Positions 1 through 6,064 of a DNA stretch of 16,549 bases are shown here, one piece after another. The translations under genes were made by a program, and so were the position numbers. How positions within the stretch are numbered: position 1 is the stretch's first letter; the number at the start of each line of letters is the position of its first letter. The stretch is taken from positions 1 to 16,549 of the forward strand of contig CAYPAS010000011.1 of assembly GCA_964408785.1 (NCBI GenBank), written 5' to 3'. The stretch comes from UBA12465 sp964408785 (GTDB lineage: Bacteria > Patescibacteriota > Patescibacteriia > Patescibacteriales > UBA12465). The notes beneath the pieces are model-generated. The model worked only from the letters and a program-made list of their open reading frames with translations. It made no database searches and was not told the DNA's origin.

Positions 1-1000
1 TAAGAAAGCCCACGAACATCATCCTGATAAAGGCGGTGATGCGGAAAAATTCAAAGAAATAAATGAAGCCTATCAAGTTTTAGGCAATCAGGATAAACGT
101 CGTCAGTACGATCAGTTCGGCTCGTCATTTCAAAATGGCCAAGCCGGAGGTTTTTCCGGTTTTTCTAACGGCGGTTTTAATGGCGCCGGTATGAATTTTG
201 ATTTTGGCGATTTGGGAGATATGTTTGGCGGCTTCGGTGATATTTTTGGTTTCGGATCCGCTTCGGGACAGCGTCAACCGCGTCGTGGCAGGGATTTGGA
301 AATGAATTTAGAACTTGATTTTGAGGAAGCGGCTTTTGGTTGCGAAAAAGAGTTGAAGATATTAAAGAAAATTATTTGTTCTAATTGCCACGGTGAGGGA
401 GCAGCCACTGGTAGTAAGATAGAAACTTGTTCAGTTTGTGGCGGCAGCGGCCGCGTTAGCCAAGTTCAGAGGACTATTTTTGGTAATATCCAAGCCCAGA
501 CTACTTGCCATAATTGCCACGGCGAAGGCAAGGTCTTCGAGAAAAAATGTTCTCATTGCCACGGCGAAGGCGTGGTCCAGGAAAGAGTCAGCCTTAAGGT
601 CAGAATACCGGCCGGCATTGATGAAGGCGAATCGATTAGGCTGAGCGGCCAAGGAGAAGCGGCTGGCAAAGGATTACCGGCGGGCGATTTATATTTGCGC
701 ATCTCTTTGAAAAAGTCTAAAGACTTCGTCCGTGAAGCTTATGATATAAAAACAGAGCGGCATATTAGTGTTAAGCAGGCGATTTTAGGCGATAGTTTGG
801 AAATAAAATCTCTCCGGGGACCGTTAAAATTAAAAATACCAGCCGGTACTCAATCGGGCACGATTTTTAAGCTGAAGGGGCAGGGTATAGAAAAGCTTAA
901 TAATCGGGGTATCGGTGATCAGTATGTTAAAGTAATCGTCGATATTCCTAGCGATTTGCCCAAAAAAACTAGGCAAATATTAGAAGAATTAGACTTTTAG
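1..1000 (+). CDS. dnaJ: Chaperone DnaJ (Hsp40), 5'-truncated by the window edge
   Basis: Co-chaperone that delivers unfolded proteins to DnaK and stimulates its ATPase. The reading frame is open from base 2, so the first ATG inside the window (191) is internal; 332 residues are visible and roughly the first 25 are missing. Visible order: end of the J domain with the HPD motif (codons at 20-28) and the helix IV region ending in RRQYDQFG; a Gly/Phe-rich linker (about 115-290); a zinc-binding domain with four CxxCxGxG repeats (CSNCHGEG at 377-400, then CSVCGGSG, CHNCHGEG, CSHCHGEG); then the C-terminal substrate-binding beta domains. All eight zinc-ligand Cys are present, which makes this a class I DnaJ rather than a short J-protein. 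Three of the four repeats have His after the second Cys. The upstream partners (dnaK, grpE, hrcA in many genomes) are outside the window. Confidence 0.97.
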   Translation, partial: KKAHEHHPDKGGDAEKFKEINEAYQVLGNQDKRRQYDQFGSSFQNGQAGGFSGFSNGGFNGAGMNFDFGDLGDMFGGFGDIFGFGSASGQRQPRRGRDLEMNLELDFEEAAFGCEKELKILKKIICSNCHGEGAATGSKIETCSVCGGSGRVSQVQRTIFGNIQAQTTCHNCHGEGKVFEKKCSHCHGEGVVQERVSLKVRIPAGIDEGESIRLSGQGEAAGKGLPAGDLYLRISLKKSKDFVREAYDIKTERHISVKQAILGDSLEIKSLRGPLKLKIPAGTQSGTIFKLKGQGIEKLNNRGIGDQYVKVIVDIPSDLPKKTRQILEELDF

Positions 1001-1014
1001 AGCTTTTTTATTAA

Positions 1015-1043
1015 TTGACTTTAGGGGCTCCTGCTGCTATAAT
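1015..1043 (+). promoter_or_regulatory. Sigma-70-type promoter for the Cys-rich mini-gene
   Basis: TTGACT (1015-1020) and a perfect TATAAT (1038-1043) are separated by exactly 17 bases. Transcription would start near 1050, giving a leader of about 14 bases before the ATG at 1064. It lies just after the dnaJ stop codon, so the small gene need not depend on the dnaJ transcript. Confidence 0.8.
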
Positions 1044-1063
1044 TTTAATATAATAATAACTAT

Positions 1064-1213
1064 ATGTGTGATTGGTTAAAGAAGATTTTTAGCGGCAAAT
1101 GCTCTTGTGGTTGCCACTGTCATTGCCAGGAAGAAAATAAACAAGCTTCCGGGGAGTCAGTCGAAAGCCAGGAAAAAAATGAAGAGCCGGTCGTTGAAAC
1201 AAAAGTTGAATAA
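1064..1213 (+). CDS. 49-residue Cys/His-rich small protein, probable metal binder
   Basis: I do not recognise a named family. The ORF starts at ATG 1064 and stops at TAA 1211-1213. It has three parts: a short amphipathic head (MCDWLKKIFSGK), a dense metal-binding-like core KCSCGCHCHCQ in which Cys13, 15, 17, 19 and 21 alternate with other residues and His18 and His20 fill two of the gaps, and an acidic Glu-rich tail (residues 23-49). Six Cys and two His in 49 residues resemble a miniature metallothionein or metal-chaperone site; this is inference from composition. There is no Shine-Dalgarno, as for most genes here. It sits between its own promoter (1015-1043) and a hairpin (1231-1262), so it looks monocistronic. 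CSCG also occurs in the GroEL tail of this window. The alternative is that the transcript is a small RNA and the ORF is fortuitous, but the promoter placement and clean ORF favour coding. Confidence 0.65.
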   Translation: MCDWLKKIFSGKCSCGCHCHCQEENKQASGESVESQEKNEEPVVETKVE

Positions 1214-1230
1214 TTTTTGAGATTTAATTT

Positions 1231-1262
1231 TTTTAAAAAACGCGTTAGCGCGTTTTTTAAAA
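1231..1262. terminator. Strong intrinsic-terminator-like hairpin, 14-bp perfect stem
   Basis: Arms 1231-1244 and 1249-1262 are perfectly complementary (core AACGCG-TTAG-CGCGTT, extended by A/T pairs), with a TTAG tetraloop. The 3' arm itself carries T6, which serves as the U-tract; the A6 of the 5' arm gives the same on the other strand. It ends 3 bases before the tatD ATG. Confidence 0.75.
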
Positions 1263-1265
1263 TCG

Positions 1266-2120
1266 ATGAAGATGTTTATCGACACGCATTCACATGTTAA
1301 TTTTTCTTCTTTTAGAGAAGACGCCGACGAAACCATTCGCCGGGCATTGGGTAATGATACTTGGATGATTTTAGTCGGCTCAAATATAAAAACTTCTAAT
1401 AAAGCCTTGAATCTGGCCAACAAATATGAAAAAGGTGTTTATGCCGCCGTCGGTTTGCATCCGACGCATTTAGAAGCGGGCCCGGCGGATACCTCAGAAA
1501 CTGGCGAAGAAAGCGAAGCGGCTAGGCCAGAGGATTTTGATTATGATAGTTATGAAAAGCTGGCGCGCTTCCAAAAAGTCGTCGCCATTGGGGAAATTGG
1601 TTTGGATTATTATCATTTAGATCCAACTAAAGACCAGATTGCTACCAAGAAAAAACAACAGGAAGTATTTGCTCAGCAATTATTATTAGCTAGAAGTTTG
1701 AATTTGCCAGTAATCATCCATTGTCGCCAAGCTCATGACGATCTTTACGCTATTCTTCAGGATTTTAAAAAATCTTATAGCCATTTAATACCGAACGACC
1801 GCCCTTGGGGCGTTATCCATTGTTTTTCTGGCGATGAAGACCTGGCTTGGAAGTATTTCCGTTTAGGATTACTGATTTCTTTTACTGGACTTATTACCTT
1901 TAGTCAGCAGTGGGACGAACTTATTAGAAAAGTGCCCTTGGACAAGATTATGATTGAAACGGATTCTCCTTACATGACGCCAGAGCCATATCGAGGGCGT
2001 CGTAACGAACCATTGCTTGTTCAATACGTGGCTAACCGTATCGCCGATATCAGAGGTTTGACTTTGGAGAAAATAGCCGAAACAACAACAGCCAATGCTA
2101 GGACTTTCTTTAATATTTGA
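1266..2120 (+). CDS. tatD: TatD-family metal-dependent DNase/hydrolase
   Basis: TIM-barrel amidohydrolase-type nuclease of the TatD/YcfH/YjjV group, cytoplasmic, with 3'-5' exonuclease or DNA-repair roles in studied members. Metal ligands are visible: HxH (His8, His10), Glu110 in GEIGLDYYH, His152 in IIHCRQAHDD, His185 in VIHCFSGD and Asp233 in ETDSPY; RGRRNEP follows as in the family. Length (284) is slightly above the usual 255-265 because of an acidic insert at about residues 71-92 after GLHPTHLE. Two starts are possible: ATG 1266 (MKMFIDTHSH) and ATG 1272 (MFIDTHSH). The second matches the usual family N-terminus better and lies further from the hairpin at 1231-1262. I keep the longer form. 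No promoter of its own is visible between the hairpin and the start, so expression probably needs read-through. Confidence 0.93.
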   Translation: MKMFIDTHSHVNFSSFREDADETIRRALGNDTWMILVGSNIKTSNKALNLANKYEKGVYAAVGLHPTHLEAGPADTSETGEESEAARPEDFDYDSYEKLARFQKVVAIGEIGLDYYHLDPTKDQIATKKKQQEVFAQQLLLARSLNLPVIIHCRQAHDDLYAILQDFKKSYSHLIPNDRPWGVIHCFSGDEDLAWKYFRLGLLISFTGLITFSQQWDELIRKVPLDKIMIETDSPYMTPEPYRGRRNEPLLVQYVANRIADIRGLTLEKIAETTTANARTFFNI

Positions 2121-2153
2121 CGAATTTAAGCAAATTTGTTATTAACTTTTTTG

Positions 2154-2182
2154 TTGACAGAGAAGCTTTTTTGCGCTATAAG
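2154..2182 (+). promoter_or_regulatory. Promoter of the ATP synthase operon
   Basis: A perfect TTGACA (2154-2159) is followed after 17 bases by TATAAG (2177-2182). The start of transcription is expected near 2189, giving a very short leader to the ATG at 2200. A weak AGGA lies at 2189-2192, 7 bases before the ATG. Confidence 0.85.
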
Positions 2183-2199
2183 AAATACAGGATTAACAT

Positions 2200-2472
2200 A
2201 TGAATAATGAATACTGGAATCTGGCTTTGAGAATAATGGCCAACGTTTCCGGTTGGATCGCTTTTCCGATTATTTTAGCCTTATTTATCGGTAAATGGCT
2301 TGATCGGCGATACGACAGTGAACCTTGGCTTTTTTTGTTGTCTGTTGGCATTTCTTTTTTGGTGTCTATGTATGGCTTGCTTATAAACGCAATAAAAGAA
2401 TTGAAACGCTTAGAGAAGAATGATATTTTTAAAAAGCCAGAAAATAAAGAAAAAATGAAAATAGGGAAATAA
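2200..2472 (+). CDS. atpZ: AtpZ/AtpI-family small membrane protein of the ATP synthase operon
   Basis: A 90-residue protein with two predicted membrane helices (about 13-33 and 43-63) joined by a short polar turn GKWLDRRYDSEP, and a basic C-terminus (KELKRLEK...). The GxxxDxxF/Y-type turn after helix 1 and the position as first gene before atpB are typical of AtpZ/AtpI proteins. These are linked to c-ring assembly and to Mg2+/Ca2+ provision for the ATP synthase in studied species. From sequence alone I cannot separate AtpZ from AtpI, and the symbol is chosen on size and two-helix topology. It is the first gene after the operon promoter and is followed by atpB 11 bases later. Confidence 0.8.
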   Translation: MNNEYWNLALRIMANVSGWIAFPIILALFIGKWLDRRYDSEPWLFLLSVGISFLVSMYGLLINAIKELKRLEKNDIFKKPENKEKMKIGK

Positions 2473-2483
2473 TTAGCGGAAAT

Positions 2484-3296
2484 ATGCACGAGGAAATCAT
2501 CCACGAAAATACTTTATACGCCGAACCGATAGCCCATATCGGTTCTTTAACGGTAACTAATTCGATGTTAACCTCTTTTGTAGCCCTGCTTGTTATTCTG
2601 TCTTTGGGCGTCGCCGTTCGTTCCAGGCTTAAACTAGTCCCTAAAGGAGTGCAAAATTTCATGGAAATGATTATCGAAGCCTTATTGAAGATTTTTGATG
2701 ACGTCACTGGCAGTCGGGAGCGTTCCTTGAAATTCGCACCGCTTGTCTTGTCCTTTTTCTTTTTTATTTTATTTAATAATTGGATGGGGCTTTTGCCTGG
2801 CGTCGGTTCTGTCGGTCAGATAGTCCAGCATGGCGAAGAAAAGCTTTTTATTCCATATTTGCGGGGAGCGACCGCTGATTTGAATACCACCCTGGCTTTG
2901 GCTACCCTTGGTGTCGCCCTGAGCCATATTTTTGGAGTTTTATCAGTGGGTTTTTGGAATTATTTAAACAAGTTTATTAATATCAAGGCTTTTTTGGAGA
3001 TACCGAAAAAGATAGCTAAGGACCCGATGATTATTTTGGTTAATCCGGTTAAGGCTTTTGTTAGTTTAATAGAAGTCGTCAGTGAATTAGCCAAGATTGC
3101 CAGTCTTTCTTTACGTCTTTACGGTAATATTTTTGCTGGCGAAGTTCTTCTATCCTCCATCTCCTTGATTATGGCCTTTGGCGCCCCTATTCCTTTCTTG
3201 CTTTTGGAAGTTCTAGTTGGCTTAATCCAGGCTCTGATTTTTATGATGCTGATACTGACATACTTATCGGTCAATACGACCGCCGAGGAGCATTAG
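2484..3296 (+). CDS. atpB: F-type ATP synthase subunit a
   Basis: Membrane stator subunit holding the two proton half-channels next to the c-ring. The essential Arg is Arg211 in LSLRLYGNIFAGE (matching E. coli Arg210), with Glu220 and Gln249 (LIQALIFMML) also conserved in the channel. An N-terminal hydrophobic helix (about 28-45), a helix at 84-105 followed by the conserved PYLRGATADLN segment, and long hydrophobic helices over 135-160, 195-235 and 237-262 fit the family topology. Length (270) is normal. The ATG lies 11 bases after the atpZ stop, with only a weak GCGGA upstream. Confidence 0.97.
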   Translation: MHEEIIHENTLYAEPIAHIGSLTVTNSMLTSFVALLVILSLGVAVRSRLKLVPKGVQNFMEMIIEALLKIFDDVTGSRERSLKFAPLVLSFFFFILFNNWMGLLPGVGSVGQIVQHGEEKLFIPYLRGATADLNTTLALATLGVALSHIFGVLSVGFWNYLNKFINIKAFLEIPKKIAKDPMIILVNPVKAFVSLIEVVSELAKIASLSLRLYGNIFAGEVLLSSISLIMAFGAPIPFLLLEVLVGLIQALIFMMLILTYLSVNTTAEEH

Positions 3297-3315
3297 CATA
3301 TTTAAATATTTAACA

Positions 3316-3347
3316 TAGCCCAGCCTTTATTTTTGACGGCTAAGGCT
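3316..3347 (+). promoter_or_regulatory. Possible alternative hairpins in the atpB-atpE spacer
   Basis: Two mutually exclusive short stems occur just before atpE: TAGCC (3316-3320) with GGCTA (3338-3342), and AGCCTT (3322-3327) with AAGGCT (3342-3347). They end about 10 bases before the atpE ATG. A perfect 12-base palindrome ATATTTAAATAT lies at 3298-3309. The 61-base AT-rich spacer is the longest inside this operon. A role in boosting or controlling atpE translation is inference only. Confidence 0.3.
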
Positions 3348-3357
3348 TAATAAAATT

Positions 3358-3570
3358 ATGGAAAAAATAATGTTCGCCAAAGCTTTGGCAATCACTTTGG
3401 GATCAATCGCCCCAGCCTTAAGTATCGGTATGATCGGTACTAAAGCCATGGATTCTATCGGACGCAATCCGGAAGCCGCTGGTAAGATTCTTGTCCCGAT
3501 GCTTTTGGTTTCGGCTTTCGCTGAAGCTATCGCTATTTACGCTTTGGTCATCGCTTTCAGCATCAAATAA
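3358..3570 (+). CDS. atpE: F-type ATP synthase subunit c (rotor ring proteolipid)
   Basis: A 70-residue hairpin of two membrane helices forming the rotor ring. Helix 1 spans about 5-30, the polar loop is R36-N37-P38, and helix 2 spans about 44-68 with the ion-carrying carboxylate Glu56 (AFAEAIAIY) and a conserved Tyr61. Aligned by eye to Ilyobacter tartaricus subunit c, the Na+ ligands Gln32, Ser66 and Thr67 correspond to Ile23, Ala57 and Ile58. The ring should therefore be proton-specific. The inner-helix packing motif GxGxGxG reads A18-P-A20-L-S22-I-G24 (AxAxSxG), which may influence ring size. Pro19 is shared with Ilyobacter. There is no Shine-Dalgarno. Confidence 0.96.
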   Translation: MEKIMFAKALAITLGSIAPALSIGMIGTKAMDSIGRNPEAAGKILVPMLLVSAFAEAIAIYALVIAFSIK

Positions 3571-3578
3571 ATTGAAAC

Positions 3579-3623
3579 TTTGATGATCGGGGATCGTTAT
3601 GCGGTCCCTGAGATCAAATTTTT
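3579..3623 (+). terminator. Terminator-like hairpin between atpE and atpF
   Basis: TTTGAT (3579-3584) pairs with ATCAAA (3613-3618) and GGGATCG (3590-3596) pairs with CGGTCCC (3602-3608) through one G-T wobble. Further pairs 3587-3589/3609-3611 join the two blocks, and the loop is TTATG (3597-3601). T5 follows at 3619-3623. It starts 9 bases after the atpE stop. Inside an operon it probably acts as a partial terminator or as a 3'-end stabiliser that lets atpE mRNA exceed downstream mRNA. Confidence 0.65.
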
Positions 3624-3635
3624 AATCTTAAGAAT

Positions 3636-4124
3636 ATGGAATCATTAATTTCGACATTTAATATTGATTGGCATCTTTTTTTGGCTCAGCTCATCAACTT
3701 TGCTTTGGTTTTTTCTATTCTTTATTTGCTAGTATTCAAGCCTCTTATTAAGACGATGTCGGAAAGGACATCAACTATTGAAAAAGGTTTGCAAGAAGCG
3801 GCGGAAGCGAAGAAGCGCTTGGAAGCGGCGGCTTCTGAAAAAGAAAGTATTATTGCCGAAGCCAAAAAAGAAGCCTCCCGTTTAATAGATGAGGGCGAGA
3901 AGAAGATAAATAATCGCCGGGAAGAAATGGTAGCGAAAGCCAAAGAAGAAATCGGCCAGATAATCAATGCTGAAAAGCTTAAATTGCAGAAGGAAAAAGA
4001 TGAAACTTTAAAAGAGATAAAAAAAGAAGTAGCCTCTTTGGTTGTTTTAAGCTTGGAAAAAGTTTTAGGCGAAAATATGGATAAGGATTTTGATGAAAAA
4101 TTGATTAAGAAGATTGTTAAATAA
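3636..4124 (+). CDS. atpF: F-type ATP synthase subunit b (peripheral stalk)
   Basis: A 162-residue stator stalk protein with one N-terminal membrane helix (about 13-35, after FNIDWHLFLAQLINF, the classic start of subunit b) and then a long charged, Ala/Glu/Lys-rich coiled coil to about residue 145 that ends in the delta-binding region. The length is typical. Only one b gene is present, so a homodimer is expected. The leader TTAATCTTAAGAATATG resembles those of atpA and atpD. atpH begins 1 base after its stop codon. Confidence 0.95.
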   Translation: MESLISTFNIDWHLFLAQLINFALVFSILYLLVFKPLIKTMSERTSTIEKGLQEAAEAKKRLEAAASEKESIIAEAKKEASRLIDEGEKKINNRREEMVAKAKEEIGQIINAEKLKLQKEKDETLKEIKKEVASLVVLSLEKVLGENMDKDFDEKLIKKIVK

Positions 4125-4125
4125 T

Positions 4126-4527
4126 ATGAAGATTAGCGCCGCCAAATACGCCGAAGCTTTATACGCGTCTTTGGCTGAGAAAAAGAACGCGGAAGCAAAG
4201 GAATTGATAAAGCGTTTCGTCGCCGTAGTGGCCGCGAATAATGACGCTCGTTTATTTCCGTCTATTATCGACAGCTTTATTTCTTTATGGGATAGCCAAG
4301 CGGGAGAACTTTCCGCTGTGATGGCCAGCGCTCGCCATTTGAATGAATCTAGCCGGCAGGCGATTATTTCCTATTTGCAGAAAAAGACCGGAGCTAAAGA
4401 AGTTTCTTTGGAGGAAAAGATAGACGACTCTTTGTTGGGCGGTTTCGTTCTCTGTTACGGTGATCGCGTTATCGATGGTAGTTTGAAAAATAGCCTTGAA
4501 TGCTTGCAGGATAAATTAAGCAATTAG
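4126..4527 (+). CDS. atpH: F-type ATP synthase subunit delta, short form
   Basis: Links the F1 alpha subunits to the b stalk. I start it at ATG 4126, 1 base after the atpF stop. A TTG at 4114 in frame would add four residues but overlaps atpF and has nothing to favour it. The protein is then 133 residues against about 175-180 in most bacteria. The C-terminal signature is intact: DDSLLGGFVLCYGDRVIDGSLKNSLECL corresponds to the family's 'D-x-S-L-(I/L)-G-G-x-x-(I/L)-x-x-G-D-x-(V)-I-D-G-S' block. It opens with a normal MKISAAKYAEALY. The shortfall therefore lies inside the helical N-terminal domain and its linker. No frameshift is seen, so this looks like a genuine short form. Confidence 0.92.
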   Translation: MKISAAKYAEALYASLAEKKNAEAKELIKRFVAVVAANNDARLFPSIIDSFISLWDSQAGELSAVMASARHLNESSRQAIISYLQKKTGAKEVSLEEKIDDSLLGGFVLCYGDRVIDGSLKNSLECLQDKLSN

Positions 4528-4537
4528 TTTTAAAAAT

Positions 4538-6061
4538 ATGTCAATTACTAAGGATTTTATTATCGATCAGTTAAAAGAAGAGATTTCCGGCTTCAAGAAT
4601 AATGTTGCCGAAAAAACCGTCGGCCGAGTTCTTAAGGTTTCTGATGGTATCGCTCTTGTCTCTGGGCTTTCAGAGGCGATGATGAGCGAAATTTTAATTT
4701 TTAAAACTGCCCATGGCGAAGTCAAGGGCGTTGCTTTGAATTTAGAAGAGAATCAGATTGGTGCAATCATTTTAGGTGAATATAAATCAATTAAGGAAGG
4801 TGACGAGGTTTTAGGAACTAAGAGGATTTTGGAAGTTCCAGTGGGAGAAGAAATGGTTGGCCGGGTTGTTAATCCTTTGGGTGAGGCTTTGGATGGCAAG
4901 GGAACCATTAAGGCTGATAAATTTTATCCAGTGGAAAAAATTGCTCCTGGCGTCATCACTAGAGCTTCTGTTAAGGAGCCGGTTCAGACCGGTATTAAGG
5001 CTATTGACGCTATGATTCCAATCGGTCGTGGTCAGCGCGAACTTATCATTGGCGATCGCCAGTTAGGCAAGACAGCCTTAGCTATCGATGCGATTATTAA
5101 TCAGAAAGGACAGAACATGAAGTGTATCTATGTCGCTATCGGTCAAAAAGAATCCAAGGTGGCTAATATCGTTTCTAGATTAGAAGAAGCTGGAGCTATG
5201 GATTACACGACTATCGTTTTAGCTGGCGCTTCTTCGCCTGCTTCGTTGTTATATATCGCTCCTTATTCTGGCTGCGCGATGGCGGAATACTTTTTGGATA
5301 AAGGCGAGGATGTTCTTATCGTTTATGATGATCTTTCCAAGCACGCGGTTTCTTATCGTGAAATATCGCTTTTGCTTCGCCGCCCTCCGGGACGCGAAGC
5401 TTACCCTGGCGACGTTTTTTATTTACATTCCCGTCTTTTGGAAAGAGCTTGTAAATTAAATAAGGACTACGGCGGCGGTTCAATAACGGCTTTGCCGATA
5501 ATCGAAACTCAGGCTGGCGACATATCCGCTTATGTTCCTACTAATGTTATTTCCATTACCGATGGCCAGATTTTCTTGGAGCCGGAATTATTTTATAAAG
5601 GCAATCGTCCGGCTATTAACGCCGGTCTCTCGGTTTCTCGTGTCGGTTCCAGCGCTCAAATAAAGGCGATGAAAAAAGTTGCTGGCAAAATGCGTTTGGA
5701 AGCGGCGCAGTATCGCGAATTAGCAGCTTTTGCCCAGTTCGGTTCTGATTTGGATGTCGATACTAAGAAGAAATTGGCCCGTGGCCAGCGCTTGTATGAA
5801 ATTTTCAAACAAGACCAGTATCAGCCGTTATCTGTCGCTAAGCAGGTTTTGATTTATTACTCATTGATAAACGGATTTTTAGATGATGTTCCAGTAGATA
5901 AGGTGAGAGAATTTGAAAGCGGCTTATACAAGCAAGCGGATGCCGACAAGGAAATTCTTGAAGAAATCGCTAGTAAGAAAGAATTAGACGCGGCCTTGGA
6001 AGAAAAAATGGCCGGCTTAATCAATGATTATAAAGTTTCGTTGGATTATCTTATAAAGTAA
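4538..6061 (+). CDS. atpA: F-type ATP synthase subunit alpha
   Basis: Non-catalytic nucleotide-binding subunit of the F1 hexamer, 507 residues (normal). Order: beta-barrel crown (about 25-95), nucleotide-binding core, helical C-terminus. The P-loop is G172-D-R-Q-L-G-K-T179, where most homologues have Thr in place of Leu176. Walker B ends in Asp264 (VLIVYDD). The segment LLLRRPPGREAYPGDVFYLH is invariant family sequence. The arginine that reaches into the catalytic site is Arg368 in LSVSRVGSSAQIKAMKKVAG. The gene starts 10 bases after atpH behind the leader AATTAGTTTTAAAAATATG and has no Shine-Dalgarno. Confidence 0.98.
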   Translation: MSITKDFIIDQLKEEISGFKNNVAEKTVGRVLKVSDGIALVSGLSEAMMSEILIFKTAHGEVKGVALNLEENQIGAIILGEYKSIKEGDEVLGTKRILEVPVGEEMVGRVVNPLGEALDGKGTIKADKFYPVEKIAPGVITRASVKEPVQTGIKAIDAMIPIGRGQRELIIGDRQLGKTALAIDAIINQKGQNMKCIYVAIGQKESKVANIVSRLEEAGAMDYTTIVLAGASSPASLLYIAPYSGCAMAEYFLDKGEDVLIVYDDLSKHAVSYREISLLLRRPPGREAYPGDVFYLHSRLLERACKLNKDYGGGSITALPIIETQAGDISAYVPTNVISITDGQIFLEPELFYKGNRPAINAGLSVSRVGSSAQIKAMKKVAGKMRLEAAQYRELAAFAQFGSDLDVDTKKKLARGQRLYEIFKQDQYQPLSVAKQVLIYYSLINGFLDDVPVDKVREFESGLYKQADADKEILEEIASKKELDAALEEKMAGLINDYKVSLDYLIK

Positions 6062-6064
6062 GCT

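Noticed and set aside
501..570. Direct repeats of GCCACGGCGAAGGC
   Set aside because: They encode the repeated CHGEG of the DnaJ zinc domain and are explained by protein sequence.
438..644. Ala-rich open frames on both strands inside dnaJ
   Set aside because: They are frame shadows of the repeated CxxCHGEG codons of the zinc domain.
2121..2153. Weak inverted repeat CGAATTT/AAATTTG followed by T-rich sequence after tatD
   Set aside because: The stem is short, A/T only and imperfect; not convincing as a terminator.
4114..4125. TTG start for atpH overlapping the end of atpF
   Set aside because: ATG 4126 follows the atpF stop by one base and gives the usual MKISAAKYAEALY beginning.
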